From IMG/VR virus record IMGVR_UViG_3300027759_004177, positions 1-64,000 of that record: 64,000 nucleotides of DNA. One strand, written 5' to 3'. Made by a program: the position numbers and the translations under genes. Below the pieces are notes generated by a model. It did not search any database. It had not been told where the DNA came from and was given only the letters and a program-made list of their open reading frames with translations. Below are positions 22,935-30,263 of the stretch, piece by piece (positions within the stretch are counted from its first letter, which is position 1; each line of letters opens with the position of its first letter). This DNA is from a virus.

Positions 22935-25183
22935 TTGATATCCTTGACGCTTTCTGTTAATTCACTGACCAGGCTGGCAATTTTTGTATTGCGTTCGTTC
23001 TGTAGTCGAGTCCAGTAGTTGGTAGTTTCGCCAAACTGCTCCAAGTCACGTTTCTCTTTGGCACGTTTTTTGGCGTAGTCAGTCTGTGGATTGCGTGGCA
23101 AGGGTTTGACAGGCTGACCAGCATTGACCTTACGCTCACGTTCACGACGCTTGAAAAAATCTGTTTGTGCTTCTTTAATATCTAGTCCGTATTTGTTTTT
23201 GTATAGATCCATCAGTTGTGGAATATACGCACGGGTAACACCGTAGTCGCTTTTCATTTTCATCTTACCCAATTCCATGGCATAAGCATCGTATGCGGCA
23301 TTGAGTACTTGGTCGTGTGTTGCTAACCCATCGGGCATACGTTCTAGTGCTCGTATTAGAATAGGATCTACACGATCGCCAGCTTCTGCTACACCTTCAC
23401 CTGCGTGTTTGAAGTATTGTACTTCACGTTCGTGTTTTTCTGCACCAGCTCGAGTTGGGAATGTGCCCAAGTTCTTGCCCTTACCACTGTACAAACGATA
23501 TTGACTACCAAGTTTACGAATGGTCTCATCTACAGCATTTTCATTCCAATAGTCATCTTTTGGATCTGTTTTGGCAGTTTCCTCGTCATACTCGATGTCA
23601 GCTAAATTCATACTATGCATACCATGGTTATATAAGTCTACAATAACAAAACGACCGCTTGGACTAAACTCAGACAGCCTGCCTGGTTTACCTTTAAATT
23701 CATTGGATCCTGTAACCTTAATAGGATCACCTACCTGTAAATCCGTATCGACTACCTTGGTGGTCACAGAGTATTGTTGTTCTACACTTTCTTTGGCCCA
23801 TTGGTCGTGTTCACTTGACCAACTATTTTGACCGTTGTGCCAACTATCTTCTTCCAGACCTTTGAAGTCAGGAGTGGGCAACTTATATTTTTTACTGAGT
23901 TGTTTGTCCAACAAGTAATAACTACGATCAGGGGCAGGGGCCTGGCTGATTTGAAAACGCTGTTGGTATTTGTGTGCAAAATCCTGACGCATGGTTGTTA
24001 TCATGGGATCGTTGGGGTTGGCATACACACGTTCTAAGAATATCAGAGCATCTGCATAGGCCTGATTGGTTGTTTTGTTGTCGGTCATTGGTACAACGTC
24101 ACCTTCACTGAACTGTAATGGCATTTGACTCAAATGTTGTGCTTTAAATTCTTTAAAATAATTGTGATCGGTAAACAACTGTTGCCATACTTGTGGACGT
24201 GTTTGTTCTGTATAGTCTGTGGCAATAGCACTAACAATTTGTTCAACTTCTTGGAATGTTAAATCTTCCCATTGTCCGTCGCCAAAGTATAATTTTGTAG
24301 ATTGGCTATGTGCCCATGCTTGTGAAAACGCTTGGTTATTATGTTGTGCAATGTTCTGCAAGTCAGCGGGACTAATTGCTTCTCTCATATTAACTCGTTG
24401 TTGATATGTGCCGGTATTAGCAGCATCCACTGGAAAACCAAGGCTGGATAATTGGTGCGAACGTTGTTGAGCTTCTGGATTACTAGGCATCTGCACAACA
24501 TTGGTGCCTGGTAATTCTTGTTGTGCAGGCGGGGCAGTTAATTGTTGCGCCATTTGTCCTATTGCATTGGATTGATTTTTTCCCTTGATTACTCTACCAG
24601 GCGGAGTAACTGCAGGTGCTAGTGTTGCTTGCGGAGCCGCAGGTTGTGTCTTGGCTGTTGCGGCACCTTGATCTTTGGCCTGTTGATAATTGGCCAATTG
24701 AGATACGCTGGCACCTGGACTAGGAGCAGCTACAGTCTTGGCGGGTTGGGTCGCTGTTTGTTTTGCAACTACATTTGAAATATCGGCAGGTTGATCTTTG
24801 TTTGTATCGTGTGAGGATTCAATGTCTTGCGCCATCTTGGCCGCTTGCTGTGGTGTCACGTTGGGCATGTTGGCTATTTGAGCATTTAGATCACGAAAGT
24901 CTTTTTCTTTACGACGCATGTCGTTCACTAGGTCATTGATCTGTTTGGTCTGTTGTTGATTTGTTTTGGTCTGTTGATCTAGTGCTTGATCTTGTTTTTG
25001 ATTCAAACTGTTTTGTATGTCAATGTACCCAAGTGCAGCTTCTTCAGGGCTTTTTGCAGCAGGCACAGCACGATACGCATTGTCAAGAGCATTTTTGACT
25101 CGTGCGTCTTGGCTGGTCCCGCCTACAAATCTGCCAGCGGCAGCATCTTGTTTTTTCTTTTCAAATAAATCAAATACAAACAT
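22931..25183 (-). CDS. Large Gln/Ala-rich putative packaged protein
   Basis: The 750-residue protein begins MFVFDLFE-KK, with LFE as a possible prohead cleavage site. The first 300 residues are coiled coil plus Ala/Gln/Pro linker; the middle has GDGQWEDLTFQEVEQIV and a small beta domain VGDPIKVTGSNEFKGKPGRL (KOW/SH3-like); the end has YRLYSGKGKNLGTF and a basic helical tail. No enzyme motif is clear. Gene order and N-terminus suggest an internal head or ejection protein. Confidence 0.55.
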   Translation of the reverse strand: MFVFDLFEKKKQDAAAGRFVGGTSQDARVKNALDNAYRAVPAAKSPEEAALGYIDIQNSLNQKQDQALDQQTKTNQQQTKQINDLVNDMRRKEKDFRDLNAQIANMPNVTPQQAAKMAQDIESSHDTNKDQPADISNVVAKQTATQPAKTVAAPSPGASVSQLANYQQAKDQGAATAKTQPAAPQATLAPAVTPPGRVIKGKNQSNAIGQMAQQLTAPPAQQELPGTNVVQMPSNPEAQQRSHQLSSLGFPVDAANTGTYQQRVNMREAISPADLQNIAQHNNQAFSQAWAHSQSTKLYFGDGQWEDLTFQEVEQIVSAIATDYTEQTRPQVWQQLFTDHNYFKEFKAQHLSQMPLQFSEGDVVPMTDNKTTNQAYADALIFLERVYANPNDPMITTMRQDFAHKYQQRFQISQAPAPDRSYYLLDKQLSKKYKLPTPDFKGLEEDSWHNGQNSWSSEHDQWAKESVEQQYSVTTKVVDTDLQVGDPIKVTGSNEFKGKPGRLSEFSPSGRFVIVDLYNHGMHSMNLADIEYDEETAKTDPKDDYWNENAVDETIRKLGSQYRLYSGKGKNLGTFPTRAGAEKHEREVQYFKHAGEGVAEAGDRVDPILIRALERMPDGLATHDQVLNAAYDAYAMELGKMKMKSDYGVTRAYIPQLMDLYKNKYGLDIKEAQTDFFKRRERERKVNAGQPVKPLPRNPQTDYAKKRAKEKRDLEQFGETTNYWTRLQNERNTKIASLVSELTESVKDIK

Positions 25184-25185
25184 TC

Positions 25186-26280
25186 TTATACTCCGCCCTG
25201 TTGTTTAGCTAATTGTGCCGCTGCTTGATCTTTTTGCATGCCTTTACTGATCAGTTGTTGTAACTGTTGACCCAATTGGGGATCTTTGATCAAATTTGCC
25301 ACAGGATCTGCCAGAGCACTGGCTGCATCTTTATCTTGTGATGATAATGGATCACTGTCGTCGGCCTTGCTTAAGGCCGCAGTTGCTTTTTGTATATTAA
25401 GATCCGGAACTTTTGATTTTAAATTTTGTAAATTTTTTGTGATGGTGTCAATTTCTTGACCAGCTTGTGTGTTCGTATTTGTGTTGCCACCTGTGGCTGT
25501 GCCACCCGAAGTCATTCCATAGGTACCAACTAATTCGTTCATGTAGGCTTCGTATTCTTCATCTACGGGCACACAGTTAGGAACCATGCGGTTGCCTTTT
25601 TTCTTCATACCAACTTGCTTGTGAGTATCCCAACATTTTTCATCTAGTTTGGATTCATCGGTGCCAACCAGGCGTCCTGTAAAAGGATGTTCACCGGATT
25701 TTTTCTTGGTGGCCTTTTCTGTGCCACGCACCTGATCACCGGGACGTTGCTTGGGATTGGCAAAACTGAATTTGCCACCTTCTTTGATTAGTCCGGCACG
25801 ACGTGCCGCAAATTCAAGATCAAGACGACGTTGTTTATATTCTGGATAAAACTGAGCCATCTTTGGATTTTGTAACGCCTGATCAATTGCATCTAGTTTG
25901 GCATAGTAGTCGGACAGAGTATTCAACTTGTTGTGGCCACCACGATTGACCGAAGCATGTGCCTTGGGATCATCTACGTAACTACCATCATCGTCGGTGC
26001 TTTCATCAAATTCAACGTTGTAATCTTTCTGCAATTGATCAACAACACGATCAAAGATTGGTTCAAAATCGTCTTTGGCATGTAGTCCAGTGTCAATTAC
26101 TACTTCATCATAATAATTGTGAATAATTTCACTTACGTATTTTTCAACTTCATCTTTTGGATGTGCATACACATCGTAAATGTCGACTCGACCGTTAACA
26201 ATATCTTGAATCAATAAGTCAGCCTCGGACATCGATTCTTCAACTCGTTTGAGAGATTCTAAAATTTGGTAGATATCCAT
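25186..26280 (-). CDS. Putative packaged protein with KCW/NCVP motif
   Basis: The 364-residue acidic protein begins MDIYQILESLKRVEE (ILE-S could be a protease site). It contains LIKEGGKFSFANPKQRPGD (IKE-G, another candidate site), then KLDEKCWDTHKQVGMKKKG and MVPNCVP, a module shared with the protein at 19385. The C-terminus is Gln/Ala-rich and helical. The function is unknown. Confidence 0.5.
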   Translation of the reverse strand: MDIYQILESLKRVEESMSEADLLIQDIVNGRVDIYDVYAHPKDEVEKYVSEIIHNYYDEVVIDTGLHAKDDFEPIFDRVVDQLQKDYNVEFDESTDDDGSYVDDPKAHASVNRGGHNKLNTLSDYYAKLDAIDQALQNPKMAQFYPEYKQRRLDLEFAARRAGLIKEGGKFSFANPKQRPGDQVRGTEKATKKKSGEHPFTGRLVGTDESKLDEKCWDTHKQVGMKKKGNRMVPNCVPVDEEYEAYMNELVGTYGMTSGGTATGGNTNTNTQAGQEIDTITKNLQNLKSKVPDLNIQKATAALSKADDSDPLSSQDKDAASALADPVANLIKDPQLGQQLQQLISKGMQKDQAAAQLAKQQGGV

Positions 26281-26465
26281 TACTTGACCTTTTTAACCTT
26301 GACTGTGCCGCCTGGAGTTTTTTGATTGCTGTAGGACTTTTGACGCTTAATAAGATCTGTAGTAGCCCCGCCTAGCCCTGTAGAGACAGTGGCCACGCTA
26401 GACGAGCCTGTAGCGCCACCAGATGCATTTTCTTTTAGAGTTTTAATAAATTCAGAGCTTTTCAT
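26280..26465 (-). CDS. Small putative packaged protein
   Basis: The 61-residue protein starts MKSSEFIKTLKE-NAS, very like T4 internal-protein targeting peptides, followed by a Gly/Ser/Thr-rich body and a basic tail (VKVKKVK). If the N-terminus is cleaved, a small basic DNA-binding peptide would remain in the head. It has a late-type promoter. Confidence 0.55.
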   Translation of the reverse strand: MKSSEFIKTLKENASGGATGSSSVATVSTGLGGATTDLIKRQKSYSNQKTPGGTVKVKKVK

Positions 26466-26488
26466 TGTATTTTTTTCCGTGTTAAGTA

Positions 26489-26494
26489 TATTTA
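26489..26494 (-). promoter_or_regulatory. T4-like late promoter motif (AATAAATATAC)
   Basis: TAAATA core 24 bases upstream of the small packaged protein ATG on the minus strand. Confidence 0.4.
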
Positions 26495-26764
26495 TTCTGT
26501 TGTAGTGAACTCGGGCTTAGAAGCTACCCCGTCCACTGTTATATCTTTAATCTGTATCTTGCCGTTGTTACCTATTTGTTCTATACGCAGTTGATGAACT
26601 CCGGGTTTGAGATCAACCACGATGTTTTCTCTAATAAAAACTTCATGCCCGGGCCATCCAAAGTCGCGTTCGGTCAGCAAATCACCGTCTACATACACCC
26701 TGTAGCTCGGGCTAACCTCACCCCAGTGGGCATACACATCGGCGGTTATTAGGTGTTGTTTCAT
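26492..26764 (-). CDS. Small beta-sandwich (carbohydrate-binding-like) protein
   Basis: The 90-residue protein shows a carbohydrate-binding-module pattern: YRVYVDGDLLTERDF, then VDLKPGVHQLRIEQIGN and KIQIKDITVDG. A related layout is seen in the gene at 27994. It may be a virion decoration or glycan-binding protein. It is coupled to the nucleotidyltransferase gene by ATGA. Confidence 0.5.
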   Translation of the reverse strand: MKQHLITADVYAHWGEVSPSYRVYVDGDLLTERDFGWPGHEVFIRENIVVDLKPGVHQLRIEQIGNNGKIQIKDITVDGVASKPEFTTTE

Positions 26765-27963
26765 TTGGGATCAAACATCAATTTGGCACGTTCTGCTTCA
26801 AGATCGGCAATTTTTTGCTTTAGTTTAGCCACATAATCAGCGGGTAGCTTTTCTGTAGCAATACGCTCTTTGATGGAATCAATATCTTGATTGATATACT
26901 TGATATGTGTCAAAATTAAATTGTCAACTTCGCTTTCGCTTAATCTATTTCTTGCCCAAGCAATATCTTCTTCGGCCAAGTTAAAAGCACGTAGATTTTT
27001 GCCTGGTGTGCCAGGACCAACATCCACTGTCATGCTGGTGCTGTAACGTGGATCACGGGCTTGCTTTTTATTTTTAGCTACTACACCTACTCCAGCAGCT
27101 TCTTCTTTGACAGTTTTTAATCTGTTTACAAAATCATGTAGTTCTTGTTTTTCTTTGGCGCTCAATGAACCGGGATTTTTTTTGTAACGATATGCCAATA
27201 GTTTATAGTAACCATGTTCGCTGTTGGGCTTGCTGGGCACAAAATGACTGACTGCTTCTGCAACAGGTTCTTCTTTGGGTACTGTGACTTTTTGTAGTTT
27301 GGTTTTGTTGGGCAATGGTGCAGGAGCCACATCAACAGCCGGTAAAAGATTATTGTTCATAATCTTTTCTGCTTCGTGTGTGTACTTGCCGTATAAATCT
27401 TTGATTATTTGCTGGCGTTGTGCATTATTGGCTTTGCTGTATAAATCTCTAATGCTGGTAGCACCTGTAATGGATTGCCCCAGTATTTCAAATGGCTCTA
27501 CATTGACCACTTGAATATATGCGTGTTTGTCTGCACTTTCAACTCGACTCAGATCATCGGGTAATGGTTGCAGTTTTGCTGGTGAACCGTCTTTGTTAGT
27601 GCCTTTGGCAAACAAGCTGGGTTTTTCGTCTACATCTTTTTGGCTAACAGGGAAGATCATGACAGTATTGCCGAGATCTTGTATGCCCAAGGCTTGAGCA
27701 GCTACCGCAGGGTTGTAATTGTTTGACAGTTGTAGTATGCGGTCAGATGGAATTCCCATCAAATTCATAAAATAAATTCGATCGGAAAGTTTAAAAGGGC
27801 TTTTTGGGGGGTCTACTTTGCCGCTAGTACCAATATAAACGTTGTTACGTCCATATGTACTGACTAGATTATTATAGACTATTGCGTGGCCACGATGGAA
27901 AGGCTGGAATCTTCCACAAAAAATAACAACAACACGGCGTTCTGCTAGTTCATTAAGAAACAT
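26761..27963 (-). CDS. NMN adenylyltransferase-like nucleotidyltransferase with packaging-type N-terminus
   Basis: The first 12 residues, MFLNELAERRVV, carry LAE-R, a possible prohead cleavage site. Then VVIFCGRFQPFHRGHAIVY gives the HxGH nucleotidyltransferase site, and ITGATSIRDLY matches the ISGTxIR motif of NadM/NadR-type enzymes that make NAD from NMN and ATP. The C-terminal 200 residues are helical and basic with no known domain. If packaged, it could restore host NAD early in infection. The activity is predicted, not shown. Confidence 0.65.
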   Translation of the reverse strand: MFLNELAERRVVVIFCGRFQPFHRGHAIVYNNLVSTYGRNNVYIGTSGKVDPPKSPFKLSDRIYFMNLMGIPSDRILQLSNNYNPAVAAQALGIQDLGNTVMIFPVSQKDVDEKPSLFAKGTNKDGSPAKLQPLPDDLSRVESADKHAYIQVVNVEPFEILGQSITGATSIRDLYSKANNAQRQQIIKDLYGKYTHEAEKIMNNNLLPAVDVAPAPLPNKTKLQKVTVPKEEPVAEAVSHFVPSKPNSEHGYYKLLAYRYKKNPGSLSAKEKQELHDFVNRLKTVKEEAAGVGVVAKNKKQARDPRYSTSMTVDVGPGTPGKNLRAFNLAEEDIAWARNRLSESEVDNLILTHIKYINQDIDSIKERIATEKLPADYVAKLKQKIADLEAERAKLMFDPK

Positions 27964-27985
27964 AGTAATAGTCTTTCTATTACTA

Positions 27986-27991
27986 TATTTA
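27986..27991 (-). promoter_or_regulatory. T4-like late promoter motif (GATAAATATAG)
   Basis: TAAATA core 23 bases upstream of the nucleotidyltransferase ATG. Confidence 0.4.
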
Positions 27992-27993
27992 TC

Positions 27994-28434
27994 TTAGATG
28001 TTTTCAAGCAACCAAAAGTAGAAAGGGCTTTCAAATGCCAGGATCCAAGCACCGTTCCAGCCTAGGTCTTGACATTTATCCAACACAGGACGCTCAGGGT
28101 CGTCACCAACAAATTGAGTTTTTGTATAGATCAAATTGCCCAAGTTGATCTCATCAATTTCAACGCTACGAATATTCAACAGCATGTCTTTGAGGATAGC
28201 TGTTTTGTCTTCGTTTTGTACAGTATCGGCCCAGTCCTTGTTTTCTAATCTGATCTTTAGAGTGCAAGGACCTTCTTCTACTTCAGCATCAAACTCTACA
28301 TAAAATGTTTCTTCACTAGCTACAGCAATGGTGCCCGCATTGTATACAATATCATTGATTAAAATACTGTACTCGGGTTGTTTTGCCCAGTATGTGCCAG
28401 CAAGACCAATTTTAAAATGTAGAGTTTCTGTCAT
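27994..28434 (-). CDS. Beta-rich virion-type protein (carbohydrate-binding-like)
   Basis: The 146-residue protein has a beta-sandwich pattern (YSILINDIVYNAGTI, FDAEVEEGPCTLKIRLENKD, LLNIRSVEIDEINLG) like the smaller protein at 26492, suggesting an ancient duplication. Pfam-level identity is not clear. It is a probable structural or glycan-binding protein. Confidence 0.5.
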   Translation of the reverse strand: MTETLHFKIGLAGTYWAKQPEYSILINDIVYNAGTIAVASEETFYVEFDAEVEEGPCTLKIRLENKDWADTVQNEDKTAILKDMLLNIRSVEIDEINLGNLIYTKTQFVGDDPERPVLDKCQDLGWNGAWILAFESPFYFWLLENI

Positions 28435-28437
28435 TGA

Positions 28438-29316
28438 TCAAGCGCCTGGGGCTGTTTCCATGGGTTTGATTTCTGGTTTGGCACCTTGTTGTGCCAGTGT
28501 ATCTTCGATGATGCCCATGCTACCACGCTTGCCAATGGCAATCTTGTCAAGGTCTCCGGCATACTCATAGTGTCCCACGTGGTTAAGCAACACTTTGCTG
28601 TGTGCCCAAATTTCGCCACCCAGCTTTTGCCAGCGTCGGCAGAACAGCCAATCTTCACTTAGATAGTGGCCACGCTCGTCAATTTCGCAATCAAAGATCG
28701 AATACATCATGGGCTCGTACTGCTTGCCAAGGCCCACATCATCCACGTATTTGCACTCGGGGTGTGCAGCAATTAGTTTTTTGTATACATCACGTTTGAA
28801 CAACAAGAAACCTGTGCCCATTGTGTCCACGGTGAAGATATCACCTTGGATCTTGGTTTCATTTTTCAAGTTGATAACATAACTCACAGGTAGGGCCTTT
28901 TTAGGATACAAGCCGCCAATGACTTCTTTGTCATACGCAATCATGCTCAGGATTGATTCTGGTTGGAAACGAATGTCTGCATCAATAAACATAAAATGAG
29001 TGGCTTCTGGATTGGTCATCATTTTGGCCATCAAGTTGTTTCTAGCACGAGTTACCAGACTTTCGTTAACCATTGTGTCCAGGCTCCAATTCAATCCAGC
29101 CTGCCCAGCCAGCAAGGTAAAACGCAAGAAACTGGTCATAGTTGGCTCACTTACCATACCACCGTAACAAGGGATTCCAATATGTAGGTGTACCTTTTTA
29201 AAATCAAATGGTGTGCCGGCCTGTTGCTGTGGCTCCGCTTGTTGTTGCTTTTGTTTGGCTGCTGCGGCTTTGATTAAGGCCACAGCATCATCTTGACTGA
29301 TTTTCTTGTCGCTCAT
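28438..29316 (-). CDS. GT-A-type glycosyltransferase
   Basis: The 292-residue protein has an N-terminal Gln-rich segment, then HIGIPCYGGMV and a MFIDADIRF motif, the DxD-type metal site of GT-A enzymes, followed by GTGFLLFKRDVY. It probably adds a sugar to a virion or host component. It lies next to two sugar-binding-like genes. Donor and acceptor are unknown. Confidence 0.7.
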   Translation of the reverse strand: MSDKKISQDDAVALIKAAAAKQKQQQAEPQQQAGTPFDFKKVHLHIGIPCYGGMVSEPTMTSFLRFTLLAGQAGLNWSLDTMVNESLVTRARNNLMAKMMTNPEATHFMFIDADIRFQPESILSMIAYDKEVIGGLYPKKALPVSYVINLKNETKIQGDIFTVDTMGTGFLLFKRDVYKKLIAAHPECKYVDDVGLGKQYEPMMYSIFDCEIDERGHYLSEDWLFCRRWQKLGGEIWAHSKVLLNHVGHYEYAGDLDKIAIGKRGSMGIIEDTLAQQGAKPEIKPMETAPGA

Positions 29317-29342
29317 TGATATACTCTCTTTAGGTTAATTGA

Positions 29343-29507
29343 TTAGGCTTTTTGGATTTCAACAAGTGCACCTGCACCCGCCAATTCTGTTACCACTGCT
29401 TCTAAACTTGCAGTCACATCGTCGGTTAAAACAGTGGACTCTACATCTGTATCTTTTAGTAATTTGGTCACTGTAATCACTACAGTTTCGGTTTGCATCT
29501 TTGCCAT
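29343..29507 (-). CDS. Hypothetical 54-residue protein
   Basis: The ORF MAKMQTETVVITVTKLLKD with an acidic middle ends VEIQKA. A strong AAGGAG site precedes the ATG and a TAAATA late promoter lies just upstream. It is acidic and likely a small late protein. The function is unknown. Confidence 0.55.
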   Translation of the reverse strand: MAKMQTETVVITVTKLLKDTDVESTVLTDDVTASLEAVVTELAGAGALVEIQKA

Positions 29508-29531
29508 CACGGGCTCCTTGATAATATGCTA

Positions 29532-30263
29532 TTATTTATTAGACAATACTACCAGCTCATGATAATTTGAAACTATGCCCGGGCTTATCAAGTTAAGGAA
29601 TGTGATCATGTTGACATCGTTGGAGTAAAAATACAAGTTCCAGATAAATCCTGTGCTTTTGAACAGCATGTCTCTGGCACTTCGTGGTATTTGAACCTGT
29701 TCCGTACCCTGGTTTTCTAAATAGTTTAGTAAATTTTGTTTGATTTCGGGAGTATATCTACCATCTTTTAAGATTATCTTGTACCGGTACCCGTTGTTTT
29801 CTTTGCGTATGATAGCTCCAGCATTTAATACCGATTCGGCTGCCTGGTCGGCAGGTCCGGAGATTGATCGTACGTACTGTTTTTGGTTGGCAGCAAAATG
29901 AGTATTGACAAAGGTTTGCAATGCTGAATCGGAATCGGCGTAAACTTGAATCATGGGTTCTTCTATCCGCAATTTTATTCCCAGACCACGGTCGTGCCTG
30001 ACTTCTCTCAACATGGTCAAAAACTCAACATCGGCATTTTCTAAATCTCTATGATTTCTATTTCCCCACCAACCGCCATAATTGACGTTCTTTGCCATGA
30101 CTCGGCGATGTTCAAGTGCCGCATCCATTGGTCCTTTGGCATCGATCAAGCGACCTGCAGGACAGTATACAACTAACTTGTATAAGAATTTACCATAAAA
30201 CTTTTTGACGGTATGGTCTACAGTAATTTTAGGATTGCACTGAATCCAGAACGATATATCCAT
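29532..30263 (-). CDS. Hypothetical 243-residue protein
   Basis: I do not recognise this basic protein. Visible features are a beta-rich N-terminus (KFYGKFLYKLVVYCPAGRL) and GGWWGNRNHRDLENADVEFL. The first 35 bases overlap the end of the ClpA-like gene, and no later convenient start is seen. Confidence 0.55.
   Translation of the reverse strand: MDISFWIQCNPKITVDHTVKKFYGKFLYKLVVYCPAGRLIDAKGPMDAALEHRRVMAKNVNYGGWWGNRNHRDLENADVEFLTMLREVRHDRGLGIKLRIEEPMIQVYADSDSALQTFVNTHFAANQKQYVRSISGPADQAAESVLNAGAIIRKENNGYRYKIILKDGRYTPEIKQNLLNYLENQGTEQVQIPRSARDMLFKSTGFIWNLYFYSNDVNMITFLNLISPGIVSNYHELVVLSNK
29533..29538 (-). promoter_or_regulatory. T4-like late promoter motif (AATAAATAATAGC)
   Basis: TAAATA core 26 bases upstream of the 54-residue ORF. 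Confidence 0.4.
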
